A stretch of DNA of 50,891 nt. It comes from Neopestalotiopsis rosae. Taxonomy: Eukaryota > Ascomycota > Sordariomycetes > Amphisphaeriales > Sporocadaceae. Numbering within the stretch: position 1 is the stretch's first letter; each line of letters begins with the position of its first letter. This document shows positions 7,448 to 17,186 of this stretch, piece by piece. The position numbers were made by a program, and so were the translations under genes. The stretch is taken from NCBI GenBank assembly GCA_023078685.1, contig JALGAS010000015.1:1-50891 (forward strand), given 5' to 3'. The notes beneath the pieces are model-generated. The model made no database searches and was not told the origin of the DNA. It worked only from the letters and a program-made list of their open reading frames with translations.

Positions 7448-8257
7448 ATGACTCAATTAGTTAGAAGTAACTTTCAGAATCATCCTTTTCATTTAGTATC
7501 TCCTTCACCTTGACCGATGTATACTAGTGTTAGTTTATTTACTTTAGCTTTAACTGGGGCATTATCTATGCACAGTTTTAGTAATGCATATAATGTATTC
7601 TACTTAGCTCTTTTAGCTGTAGTATTTTCAATGTCTTTCTGATTCCGTGATATAATTTCTGAAGGAACATTTTTAGGTAACCATACTTTAGCTGTACAAA
7701 AAGGTTTAAATTTAGGTGTTATTTTATTTATAGTATCTGAAGCTTTATTCTTCATGGCTATATTCTGAGCATTCTTCCATAGTGCTTTAACACCTACAAT
7801 AGAATTAGGTGCTCAATGACCTCCTCTTGGTATTGAACCAGTTAATCCTTTTGAACTTCCTTTACTTAACACAGTATTGTTATTATCAAGTGGTGCTACA
7901 ATTACATACGCTCACCATTCTTTAATCCAAGGTAAAAGAAGTGGGGCTATATACGGTTCAATAGCTACTGTTATATTAGCTATAATTTTCACAGGTTTCC
8001 AAGGAGTAGAATATAGTGTATCATCTTTCACAATAAGTGACGGTGCTTTTGGTGCATGTTTCTTCTTTGCTACTGGTTTCCACGGATTACACGTTATAGT
8101 AGGTACAGCCTTTTTAGGTGTAGCTTTATGAAGAATATACGCATATCATTTAACAGACAACCATCATTTGGGTTTTGAAGGTGGAATATTATACTGACAT
8201 TTTGTTGATGTGGTATGACTGGTTTTGTATGTTTCTATCTATTACTGAGGATCTTAA
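7448..8257 (+). CDS. cox3: Cytochrome c oxidase subunit 3 (copy 1)
   Basis: This is a core subunit of complex IV. The 269-residue product starts [20 protein letters not shown] and ends YVSIYYWGS, the full usual length. Conserved stretches include [35 protein letters not shown] and [18 protein letters not shown]. Several Trp positions are TGA. It is intronless. Its last 43 bases overlap the downstream ORF in another frame if that ORF starts at the ATG at 8215. Confidence 0.97.
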
Positions 8258-9321
8258 TCAATGTATTAATCCTTACCTTGAAGTGTTGAATAATAATATT
8301 CATTACTTCATTAGGAGTGTCTGCTGGCTGTAATGATATATTGCTCATGGACAGGAGTGGTAGCAATAATAATGAAAATTCTTCAAATCAAGAGGGTGAA
8401 CAAACCTCTAACCCTTCTGATGGACAAGGACCAAATAATGATGATGATGATGATGATAATAATGAAGATGATGAAGTAGAATCAAATAATACAGAAGAAA
8501 ATGAAAGCAATGACTCAGGTATATCTGTAGATAGCGCTTCGCCTCGAGACATTGAAGATTATTATGAAGACGAAGGAATAGATAGAGGTCGTGAACTGCC
8601 ATCTGAAGATGATATAAACACAGTTGATGGAGCACTTAATGGTAATCCAGATGATATTGAATCTATTCGTCAAAAGTATGAAGCATTTTTTGACGACCCT
8701 AATCAATCTTTAAGTGAATCTTTAGAACAAGTAAGAGATTATATTGAAGAGGAAATTAGGGCACAAGATGCAGGGGCACATCATCTTCCTGCAGAAAATG
8801 CAGAAAATGAAGGTAGTGTTACAAATTCTGATAATGGTAATAACTCAAGTTCTAGAGATCCTTCAAATAACCCTGATTCTTTAAATAATCCTGAATCTTC
8901 TCATCATAGTCATTCTGAAGATCTTGTACCATCAATAGAGACAACTCAGTCATCCAAACGTAAACGTGAGGAAGAGGATTCAGAAAATGATGAAACAACT
9001 CAATTATCCAAACGTAGACGTGAGGAAGACGATATAGAAAAAGTTGAAACAACTGAGTCATCCAAACGTAAACGTGAGGAAGACGATGTAGGAAAAGATG
9101 AAACAAAAAAACAAAAAACTAGTCATAACAGTAATGATGACGACGATTCGAATAATTCACCTAAAGGTGGAGGAAGTTTAGGAGGAGGGGGTACGCCACC
9201 ACAAGGTGGAGATACTAACTCTGGTGAAGGTTCATCTTCATCTTCATCAACTTTTACTTATATGCTTTTAATGAACTTATCTATATTTATGGATGAAATC
9301 CAGAAAATATTCTTTTTCTAA
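8215..9321 (+). CDS. Acidic low-complexity ORF overlapping the cox3 end (copy 1)
   Basis: I do not recognise this gene. From the ATG at 8215 it reads 368 codons with one TGA (8287) as Trp. The first 43 bases overlap cox3 in a different frame. Later starts are possible (GTG 8317, ATG 8347). Residues 1-37 are hydrophobic ([20 protein letters not shown]), which suggests a membrane anchor. The rest is Asn/Ser/Asp/Glu-rich: a DDDDDD run, an acidic helix-prone region, then three 18-residue tandem repeats centred on SKRKREE (8938-9099), then a Gly-rich GGGSLGGGG linker, an S6 run, and a short hydrophobic tail. The 300-codon opening without stops and the codon-period repeats argue that it is translated or was until recently. 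Function is unknown. Confidence 0.62.
8938..9099 (+). repeat. Three tandem 54-bp coding repeats
   Basis: The units are 8938-8991, 8992-9045 and 9046-9099. Each encodes 18 residues of the form ETT-x-x-SKRKREE followed by an acidic tail. They are in frame and diverged at several bases, and a partial fourth unit (GAAACA) follows. Expansion by slippage or unequal recombination is the likely origin. Confidence 0.85.
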
Positions 9322-9383
9322 ATACTTTTATAAAGTATATATCTCAAAAATTAAGACTTTTTCCCTAAAGGAATAAAGCACTG

Positions 9384-9449
9384 CCCTTAAAAAAAAACTT
9401 TTTAGATTTTAAGTTCTTTTTTTTACACCGACAAAGGTGTGCATAGGGC
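9384..9449. repeat. Hairpin-rich spacer before trnI
   Basis: An inner hairpin ACACC-gacaaa-GGTGT (9425-9440) is enclosed by GCCCT (from 9384) pairing with AGGGC (to 9449). The enclosed poly-T run near 9417-9424 has 8 T in this copy and 7 in the second copy. Confidence 0.45.
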
Positions 9450-9453
9450 TAAA

Positions 9454-9525
9454 GATTCTTTAATTTAACAGGTAAAATGCATTTTTGATAAGAATGATAT
9501 TCAAGTTCAAGTCTTGAAAGAATTA
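9454..9525 (+). tRNA. trnI: tRNA-Ile (GAT) (copy 1)
   Basis: The acceptor GATTCTT pairs with AAGAATT (one G-U pair). The anticodon arm is CATTT-ttGATaa-GAATG, the T-arm is TCAAG-ttcaagt-CTTGA, and the discriminator is A. Confidence 0.9.
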
Positions 9526-9578
9526 CAAAAGGTTAATACTAAGACAAAAATTAGAATTTAATTGCTTTAGCAGTTGAA

Positions 9579-9651
9579 CGGATTAGGGCCGGGTTGGTAA
9601 GGCGTCTCATTTGGGTTGGGAAGAAGTTATGTTCGAATCATAATAATCCGA
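9579..9651 (+). tRNA. trnP: tRNA-Pro (TGG), second gene (copy 1)
   Basis: It is identical to 4150-4222, including GAA before it and AACAAAAATAA after it. A tRNA-Pro immediately before rnl is common in Pezizomycotina, so this is probably the ancestral location and 4150 the duplicate. Confidence 0.93.
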
Positions 9652-12541
9652 AACAAAAATAACCTAGTGGTATAGTATATGATATAGATAAATATTTATA
9701 TATTTAATATAAAAAAGTATACAAAGAGATTATTATGGATCCCTAAGCTATGTATTAAAGAGCAACAAGACAATGATGTATAAAATTTATTGTACATGGT
9801 AAACTCTTAGATAAATTAAATAATAAACGAAGGCGAATTGAAATATCTTAGTAGCTTCAGGAAAAGAAATCAAACGAGATTCTATGATTAGTGTGAACGA
9901 AAGTAGATTAGCCTATATACTATAAAGTATATTAATAAGTAAAATGGACGCAAATCTGTTTGAAGATTAAGGGGAACCTTCCTCTAAGGCTAAATATAAT
10001 ACATAAGCGACAGTGAAAAGTACCGTGAGGGAACGGGAATTGAAATAGTAATTTTATAAGCAGCTCGAACCAAAATGAGAGCGTACCTTTTGCATAATGG
10101 GTCACCAAGTTAACCTTAGATGCGAGCTAATCGCGTAGTTAAAACGATGATCAATCAAATGAATTAGTGTCTAAAGTTAGACCCGAAGCTAGGTGATCTT
10201 ACTACAATCAGGAGTATAAAAGTCCGAACCGGTTATTGTAGCAAAAATATCGGAGGAATTGTGGTAAGTATAGTGAAAGACAAAACTGACCTAGATAGCT
10301 GGTTTTCTGCGAAACCTATAATAGTAGGCAATTTAAGTAACATTTTAGCAGGTACAGAACTTCATCTCAGACAAGGTGTATTAAATTTGATTAAAAGTTT
10401 TAGTCGGTTTTACCGCGAACTTTTAGTTAAATCGACATCTTACTTTGTACATATCGGGGGATCGTAGAGATTTTATCGGTGAGTTTGTAGACTCGAAATG
10501 GCAAAAATGAATATTAAATTATCAGACATAGAATGATAAGGTTGTATGTCAAAAGGGAAACAGCCCAGAACAAGAGTTAAGGTTCCGAAATTATTGTTAA
10601 GTGAAATTAAGAAAGTTTTTATTTAAGTCGACAAGGAGATGGGCTTAGAAGCAGCCATAATTCAAAGACCTCGTAACAGAGCGCTTGTTAATTTTTAAAG
10701 GCATCGAAAATTTAACGGATCTAAACAATATACCGATACCTTGTCCATAACTGATTATAAATTTATATTACAAGACGATAAGTTTTGAATTATAATCTTT
10801 TACTGGGGTAGCAGAACATTGGGTAAACCTGCAGCATTCCATCGTTTTTACGATGGATGCGACTCCATTGGAGATGATGATAATTATATCATCACAGCAA
10901 ACTCAAGAGAGAATGGTGACATGAGTAACAAAAAAGAAGTTCGAACATAAGTTCGAACACTCGCCTAAAGCTTATGGTTTAATTAAAGTAACGGCCTCTA
11001 AGTTTTCACTTCCAAAGGTTGAAACGATGAGAAAATCTTATTACTTAAATGACAACATTTTTAAAGTGAAAAGTGTGCAGGAAAAATTAAGTAATATATC
11101 TCTATATATAAGAAATGACTATATAAAGATGAAAAAAAAACCGTACCTAGAAACTGTGACAAGTAAGCTAGTGTAGTATACGAAGGCGTAAATGAGCTAA
11201 CAATCATAAAGGAACTCGGCAAACTAACTTCCGTAACTTAGGGATAAGGAGGGCTCATTCGTCCCGTGGGATCTTTTATTATTACGGTAATAAAAACTAC
11301 GGGTAAGAAGGAAGAAGCATGAAATATTGTTGTACGACTGTTTAATTAAAACAAAGCACTTTGCATACGACTTAAGTCTAAGTATAGAGTGTGATTTCTG
11401 CCCGGTGCCGGCTGGTTAACGAAAATAACTAACTTTAAAAAGTTTGGTACTGTAGGAACCCCCGGTTAATGGCGGCCTTAGCGTGAGGGTCCTAAGGTAG
11501 CGGAATACCTTGACTGTTAAATGCAGTCTTTGCATGAATGATGTAACGATACAACAGCTGTCTCTATGATTGACTCAGTGAAATTGGCATAACTGTGCAG
11601 ATACAGTTTACCTCTAGTTAGACGAGAAGACCCTATGCAGCTTTACTGTTACTAATTATTAGGTACGGTTGGGGACAAATATCAGCAAATAAGGTAATTG
11701 ATAAGATACAAATGTAATACCTTTATTTGGGGATCGTATTGTGAGGATTATTTAATCCCCGTCTTTTCTGTAAAAAGAAAAGAATGTAACCTTAGAAAGG
11801 AAAAATTGCTAGGAGACAGTTTATGCGGGGCACAGACCCCATAAAGAGTAAATGGGTGTGTCCAACTATGTTTTATGTTTGTTTAGGCGTTTATCGCCAA
11901 TAGATGTATCACTAAATAAAATATTAGCAAAACTAATATTTGTTTGTTTGTAATAGTAGATAGCACGGCTATACAGCTAGCTATATTCTATCTTATTTAT
12001 GTATAGATGTACAAGCCTAAGTATAAGAGGCGTGAGTCTCTTATATTTAATAATTCTTGCTTTTCTGTAAATAGATGCTGTTGTTTCAGTATAGATTTGC
12101 AGGGTATTAAGGAGGAGAATTTTTTTTTGTAGGTAGGATTTAAACTATTGAGAAATTAGTCGTAGTTAAGATGTTACGAGAAGTTTTTTCTAACATCTTA
12201 TTAATTATTATATAAGGCTTTAAAATAGCACATATAATAGATTATGTAAGATACTTATCAAGTTTAATGGCTAAATCTTGCCTTACTGTTTGACCACCAA
12301 CAAGTCTTACAGTCGCGTAAGCGGGGCATAGGATCACAAGACACAACAAGGAAAGGTCTTGGATTTTTGGAAAAGCTACGCTAGGGATGTTTGTTTGTCC
12401 TTCAATGTTGGCTATTAAAAATACAATATTTTTAAAGAGCAAAAACATTGTTATTAAATTGGGTGAATTTCAAAGATAACTTCTTGTGGTTATTTATTTT
12501 TATTAATTTTGGGTTACTCGGCCTCCAGCCGTGTTTCAGCC

Positions 12542-12564
12542 ACCTGATCCCTTTGGGATCAGGT
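12542..12564. repeat. GC hairpin in the rnl intron
   Basis: ACCTGATCCC and GGGATCAGGT form a perfect 10-bp stem with a TTT loop. An outer GGCC (12520-12523) can pair with GGCC (12568-12571) around it. It is similar in style to the GC elements in the tRNA field (both contain GATCCC/GGGAT-type hairpins). Confidence 0.6.
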
Positions 12565-12721
12565 AGCGGCCTAATATAAACAAAACTAAAAAAGCCATAT
12601 AAAAGAAGTAAATTTGAAGCGAAATTTATTTTAGCTTAAAAAAGAAATAAAATCGTTCAACGACTACTAGGTGAGTTTAAGCAAACAATAGTCCTATTTA
12701 ATAGTACCCAACATTTTTATT

Positions 12722-14233
12722 ATGTATTTAAAACCCAAAATTTTTTTTTATAATTTTATGACGATGATCAAAAAGAACAATATTAAATTAGAAAATACAA
12801 GTCCATCTATTTTTACTAAAAAAACAAATAATAATTATAAATTAGTACCGTTTAAATCAAGTACTAATATTGTAGGTCATATAAAATATTTACCTGCAGT
12901 ATCTAAAGAATGAAAAAACAGTATTTATAATTTTAATTTAAAAAATAGTATAAATTTACCTGTTTATGATTTAAATATAAATTCTTTAATAAAAGGTTAT
13001 TTTACCTTATATTTTAATAGCAGATTTTTAAAAAGTAAATATATACCTGTAAGAAATAAACGTAAATCTTTGAACAAAATATTTGTAAGTAAAGCAGAAG
13101 TAAAGCATACTAACAATAAAGCTTTAATAACTGTTTATGTTTATAATAAAGAAAGAATATCTTTGTTAAAAAAAATTGGTGAATTAAGACATTTCTTTTT
13201 GATAAGAAATATTCATAATATGGCCAAAAAATGATTAACATTTATTTCAGTACTAGGATCTGAAACTCTATCTTTTTTATCAAAAAATATTGATACTAAT
13301 TTAGTGTTATTATTAAAATATAAAGCTAAAAATCGTAGAAACTATTTAAATAAAACATATCACAGTCGTAATTTATATTTTTCAAAAAAAGTTAGAAAAA
13401 TTTTTTCTTATGTTAAAAGACTAAGATTAAGATTAAGTTTAAATAAAAACAAATTTGAAGAAAGATTTTTGAATAAATTAAGTGAATTAATCAGTAAATA
13501 TTACGGTAAAAAAGTTGAATTTAACATAATAAACTTAAAAAATATAGCTCATAATAGTGATATTTTTACTGAAATATTAACTTTAAAAGTTAAAAAAGAA
13601 CAATCTAATCCAATGCAGAGAATAAATTCTTTATTAGCTAAAGTTGTTTTACCTATGGTAAATCCAATAATAGAGAAAGCAAGATTAGAAAAACAAATGA
13701 ATTCTAAATCGATTGATAATATATATGGTAATTCAAATATAAATTTGATTATGAATAAATTCCCTATAGGGAAATCAGGCGGAGCCGCTGAAAGTAATCT
13801 AGGAATTTATACACACTCTTTTAAAGATAATTTAAATAAATTACTCTACAATATATATTATAAAAATATAATGGATAACTCTAATTTAAGAATCGACGGA
13901 GCCACAGCAAGCACTACTGAATTAAGCAATTCATCTTTAAATAATGCTTATTATACAAATTTAAGAGATATTATTTTTGAAAATATTAAGTATAAAGTTA
14001 TGGGTGGTGCAAGATTAGTTGTTAAAGGTAGATTAACTAAAAGATATAGAGCGGACAGAGCTGTATATAAATTAAAATGAAAAGGAGGACTTAAAAATAG
14101 AGATTCTTCATTCAAAGGATTATCTACTGTGGTGTTTAGAGGTTATCTTGATTCAAATATAGAAAAATCAAGATCAAACTCTAAACGTCGTATTGGATCT
14201 TTTGGAGTGAAAACTTGATTTAGCGGAAAATAA
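12722..14233 (+). CDS. rps3: Ribosomal protein S3 (copy 1)
   Basis: This encodes mitochondrial small-subunit ribosomal protein S3, inside the rnl intron as in most Pezizomycotina. The 503-residue product starts MYLKPKIFFYNFMTMIKKN and is very Lys/Asn-rich. The C-terminal part carries the S3 signature: GGARLVVKGRLTKRYRADRA, then KWKGGLKN and SKRRIGSFGVKTWFSGK at the end. In-frame TGA codons (12911, 13231, 14078, 14216) encode Trp. It stops with TAA at 14231. The product presumably supports assembly of the mitochondrial small subunit. Confidence 0.93.
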
Positions 14234-14930
14234 TTGATTTATAATTCGTAACTGAAATAAGTGAAATATACAGAAATAAAAATGAAGAAATAGTCTGAAC
14301 CATTTTGTAAAAAGTGGAAATAAAAGCGTAGGGCTTTATGATAACAAATTGAACAGGCTAATTTGCGCAAGAGTGTGCAAAATGAGTGCGCGGTTTGGCA
14401 CCTCGATGTCGGCTTAACTTATCCTCATGGATGCAGAAACTATGTAGGGTACGACTGTTCGTCGATTAAAAAGTTACATGAGCTGGGTTAAATACGTCGT
14501 GAGACAGTATGGTTTCTATCTTCTAGAGGGAATTAGAATATAATAAGGAATAACCTATGTACGAAAGGAACTTGGAATATTAATTTATTAATATTGAAAT
14601 AATAGAATTATTAATCTCTGGTTTACCTGTTGTTTATATGTCCTAATTTATAGGACTATCCTACTTTCACTTAAGTAGTTATGATAATATAGGCACGGCA
14701 GGAAAGCTATGTTAGTCAAAGATAAGTGCTGAAAGCATATAGGCACGAAGCTTACCTTAAGATATTTCTTAAATATACGTAATAGAACATTACAAACATA
14801 ATATAAAAGTAGGTTAGCCCTCTTTTTATTATGAAGATAGGCTTTATTTGTAAGAATCAAGAGATTTTAAGGAATAAAGTACTAATTTTATAAATCACTA
14901 AATATTTTGTTTATATCTACTAAACTTTAT

Positions 14931-15001
14931 GCCTGGTTAGCATAAAAGTAATGCAATTGTTTTGTAATCAATAGAAGCAAGTGCGATACTTGCACTGGGC
15001 T
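14931..15001 (+). tRNA. trnT: tRNA-Thr (TGT) (copy 1)
   Basis: The acceptor GCCTGGT pairs with ACTGGGC. The anticodon loop is ttTGTaa, the T-stem is GTGCG...TGCAC-like, and the discriminator is T. It opens the T-E-M-M-L-A-F-L-Q-H-M cluster. Confidence 0.92.
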
Positions 15002-15241
15002 AATTATTTTTATAGCGCTTGTTATAAATCTTTTATTTATTATACATACTAATCTTTTATTTAGTTTCGGCAGCTAGCTTTAGTGGCTAAATATAGTTTT
15101 TAAAAAAGAACTTCCTTTTTTTTTGACTCGAATCATTAGATTCTGCACTAAATTTCTACAGCTTCCTCTTTTGAAAAAAGGTTAAATATTAAAGCTAAAT
15201 AAATAATAAATAATGTAAGTAAATAAAGATAACTTTATCAA

Positions 15242-15313
15242 GGATTAGTGGTCAAGTGGTACGACATGACTCTTTCAAAGTCACTATCGCGGGTTCGATC
15301 CCCGTCTAATCTA
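15242..15313 (+). tRNA. trnE: tRNA-Glu (TTC) (copy 1)
   Basis: The acceptor GGATTAG pairs with CTAATCT, the anticodon arm is TGACT-ctTTCaa-AGTCA, the T-loop is TTCGATC, and the discriminator is A. The preceding 240 bases (15002-15241) hold no gene I can support. Confidence 0.94.
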
Positions 15314-15369
15314 AAAGATCTCTTTTGCTGCGGATATTTTGACATATAGTTAAATAAAACTAGAATAAA

Positions 15370-15440
15370 TGCGGTTTAGTGTAATAGTAACATATTTGAC
15401 TCATGATCAAAAGATAAAGGTGCAAGTCCTTTTTCCGCGT
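15370..15440 (+). tRNA. trnM: tRNA-Met (CAT), first (copy 1)
   Basis: The anticodon arm is TTTGA-ctCATga-TCAAA and the T-arm is AAAGG-tgcaagt-CCTTT. The acceptor TGCGG pairs with CCGCG, with two T-T mismatches at its inner end. The T at position 1 and the weak inner acceptor are unusual, so the exact ends are slightly uncertain. Confidence 0.85.
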
Positions 15441-15557
15441 GCAAATACATTACAATTAATAGAATCACGTGTTAGTATAGGGATTTGAAAATAGGTAAAA
15501 AAAAAATAAACTTATTTCTTCATATCTTAATTAATTTAAAGTTGATTTAACTGTTTA

Positions 15558-15630
15558 GAGGCTATAACTTAATTGGTAAAGTGTACTACTCATAATGGTA
15601 AATATAAGTGTTCAAGTCACTTTAGCCTTA
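15558..15630 (+). tRNA. trnM: tRNA-Met (CAT), second (copy 1)
   Basis: The acceptor GAGGCTA pairs with TAGCCTT, the anticodon arm is TACTA-ctCATaa-TGGTA, the T-arm is AAGTG-ttcaagt-CACTT, and the discriminator is A. Confidence 0.92.
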
Positions 15631-15667
15631 AATTTTTGTGGTGATTTTAAAAATCTTTCACAATAAA

Positions 15668-15750
15668 ATCCGAGTGCTGGAATTGGTAGACAGTGCAAAC
15701 TTAAGCTTTGTTGATGAATAATCGTAGACGTTCAAGTCGTCTCTCGGATA
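15668..15750 (+). tRNA. trnL1: tRNA-Leu (TAA) (copy 1)
   Basis: This is a class II tRNA. The acceptor ATCCGAG pairs with CTCGGAT, the anticodon arm is CAAA-ctTAAgc-TTTG, the T-arm is GACG-ttcaagt-CGTC, and the discriminator is A. Confidence 0.94.
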
Positions 15751-15900
15751 CTTACCTTTTTTTAGGCAAAGCCTCACTTTTTATATTTAATAGCTTGCTT
15801 ATTTATAAAAAATAAGCAGCTTATATGTAATATAAGAAAAAAAATTTTTTTAGAGCGTTGCGTCAGGCTTAAAAAAAAAGAAGCTTTTTTTTACCGTATA

Positions 15901-15972
15901 GGGGATATAGTTTAAATGGTAAAACTGCGATTTTGCATATCGTTATCTTAGGTTCGATTCCTAATATCTCCA
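15901..15972 (+). tRNA. trnA: tRNA-Ala (TGC)
   Basis: The acceptor GGGGATA pairs with TATCTCC, the anticodon arm is GCGAT-ttTGCat-ATCGT, the T-loop is TTCGATT, and the discriminator is A. The second copy is cut off by the contig end. Confidence 0.94.
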
Positions 15973-16067
15973 ATTAACCCTTAGTATAAAAATACAGTAT
16001 TGGTAATATGGACCTATATTTTTGACTAAAATTAGTATAAGTGTTAACACACTTAAACCATATAAAA

Positions 16068-16140
16068 GCTCGGATAACTCAATTGGTAGAGTGAACCATT
16101 GAAGCTGGTTTTGTTGTAAGTTCAAGTCTCACTCCGGGCA
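16068..16140 (+). tRNA. trnF: tRNA-Phe (GAA)
   Basis: The acceptor GCTCGGA pairs with TCCGGGC, the anticodon arm is AACCA-ttGAAgc-TGGTT, the T-loop is TTCAAGT, and the discriminator is A. Confidence 0.94.
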
Positions 16141-16228
16141 AATAATATAGGGTTATATACATTCTTTGTATATACTTTTTTATAGTTTTTAAGTTATCAC
16201 ACTCCCTATGCATATTTAATGAATAAAA

Positions 16229-16312
16229 AGGGAAATGCTGGAATTGGTAGACAGGGTTAGTTTAGGCCTAACTGGTTGCAAGATCATGCAGGTTCAAGTC
16301 CTGCTTTCTCTA
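16229..16312 (+). tRNA. trnL2: tRNA-Leu (TAG)
   Basis: This is a class II tRNA. The acceptor AGGGAAA pairs with TTTCTCT, the anticodon arm is GTTAG-ttTAGgc-CTAAC, the T-arm is GCAGG-ttcaagt-CCTGC, and the discriminator is A. It abuts trnQ with no spacer. Confidence 0.94.
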
Positions 16313-16385
16313 TATGTTGTGGACTAATGGGTAAGTCATAAATTTTTGGTATTTACTATTGAGTGTTCGAATCACTCCAACATAA
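16313..16385 (+). tRNA. trnQ: tRNA-Gln (TTG)
   Basis: The acceptor TATGTTG pairs with CAACATA, the anticodon arm is TAAAT-ttTTGgt-ATTTA, the T-loop is TTCGAAT, and the discriminator is A. Confidence 0.93.
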
Positions 16386-16565
16386 ATTTATAGTATTTAA
16401 TCAGCTTTATTTGTGTTTACTGAGGCGAAGCCTATCGAAAAATAAACAATTAATATATGAGAACCTATATTATAGGTTAATTATTTTTTAATGAAAATAA
16501 ATACACTAAAATTTTACTCTAGACTATTTTGCTATAGCAAAAGAGATCTAATTTATAGGCTTAAG

Positions 16566-16638
16566 GATGATGTAGCTCAATCGGTAGAGCGACTGTATGT
16601 GGCACAGTCGGTTCCCTGTTCAAGTCAGGGTATCCTCC
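16566..16638 (+). tRNA. trnH: tRNA-His (GTG)
   Basis: The anticodon arm is ACTGT-atGTGgc-ACAGT, the D-arm is GCTC...GAGC and the T-arm is CCCTG-ttcaagt-CAGGG. The acceptor GATGATG pairs with TATCCTC with one mismatch. A G at 16565 can pair with the C discriminator (16638), the usual His identity feature. Confidence 0.9.
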
Positions 16639-16826
16639 CTAATTTTTATCTAGTATTTAATCATCAACCTAACAAACCTATATCGTGTTAGAGCGATTTT
16701 TGTTTATCTTTTTCTATTTCAGGTTTATTTTTTTTGATTTGATATATAAATCTTGGATTTATGAACGCAATTTAAAAAGAACTATTTGAAGCCTAACCTT
16801 AGGCGCCTCAAAAAAAAAAATTAAAA

Positions 16827-16899
16827 ATCAGGGTAGTTTAATAGGTTAAAACCTTAATTTCATACATTAAAGACGAGAATTCGATTTTCTCTCCTGGTT
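16827..16899 (+). tRNA. trnM: tRNA-Met (CAT), third
   Basis: The acceptor ATCAGGG pairs with TCCTGGT, the anticodon arm is TTAAT-ttCATac-ATTAA, the D-arm is GTTT...AAAC, the T-arm is GAGAA-ttcgatt-TTCTC, and the discriminator is T. It is the last member of the cluster before nad2. Three tRNA-Met genes in these positions are usual for this group. Confidence 0.92.
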
Positions 16900-17186
16900 A
16901 AATAAAATGCGTATAAATCTTTGATTTATTCCTAGCCTCTTCCTTTATTTTTTTTAGTAATTTTTATCTTATTTATCACATAAATACTTTCTAAGAGTAT
17001 TAGTGCATGTTATCCAGATAAAAAGAATAAAAAAAAATTGTGGGGACTAGAGTTTTATTTTATTTTTATTTATTTATTTTACTTTGTTTAATTACGATTA
17101 AGACTTTAAAAAAGCATTTATGAGCGTAAGCACAAATTAGGTCAATAAATAAATAAAAATGTGTAAGCACATATTTAATTTATATT
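16900..17186. other. Spacer upstream of nad2
   Basis: This is AT-rich sequence with T-runs and no recognisable gene. It presumably contains the nad2 5' leader. Confidence 0.5.

Larger units (their letters stand above)
12389..14351 (+). other. Group I intron in rnl carrying rps3 (copy 1)
   Basis: The intron lies after the base equivalent to E. coli U2449. The 5' exon ends in T, the intron ends in G (14351), and the joined exons read GGGAT-AACAGG. A group I core segment with GAAATAGTCTGAAC is visible near 14287. This is the well-known rps3-bearing intron of Pezizomycotina. A GC-rich hairpin cluster lies in its 5' part (12520-12572). Confidence 0.92.
9690..14780 (+). rRNA. rnl: Large subunit ribosomal RNA with one group I intron (copy 1)
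   Basis: This is the mitochondrial 23S-type rRNA. Conserved blocks include the ACCGTGAGGGAACGGGAATTG region near 10022, CTAAGGTAGCGGAATACCTTG near 11493, GACGAGAAGACCCTATGCAGC near 11621, GTTTGGCACCTCGATGTCGGC near 14393, CGTCGTGAGACAGTATGG near 14496 and GTACGAAAGGAACTTGG near 14557. The first exon ends at 12388 with ...CTAGGGAT, the intron follows, and the second exon resumes with AACAGGCT at 14352. Together these rebuild the universal GGGAUAACAGG peptidyl-transferase segment. Outer ends are approximate (±40 bases). Confidence 0.93.

Noticed and set aside
8950..9090. Nuclear localisation signals in the KRKR repeats
   Set aside because: The ORF is organelle-encoded with TGA as Trp, so a nuclear role is unlikely. 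The basic clusters are reported as composition only.
8408..9106. Minus-strand open frames opposite the acidic ORF (for example 8408-8635 and 8852-9106)
   Set aside because: They are mirror images of the GAT/GAA-rich repeats on the + strand (runs of His/Leu, repeated LPHVYVW) and have no independent signal.
10261..10467. Open frame within rnl
   Set aside because: It lies inside conserved large-subunit rRNA.
12242..12448. Minus-strand open frame across the rnl exon/intron junction
   Set aside because: It overlaps conserved rRNA and intron sequence, so it is a chance frame.
14648..14860. Minus-strand open frame at the rnl 3' end
   Set aside because: It overlaps the conserved 3' domain of rnl.
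16491..16691. 66-codon open frame around trnH
   Set aside because: It contains the whole tRNA-His gene, so it is not coding.
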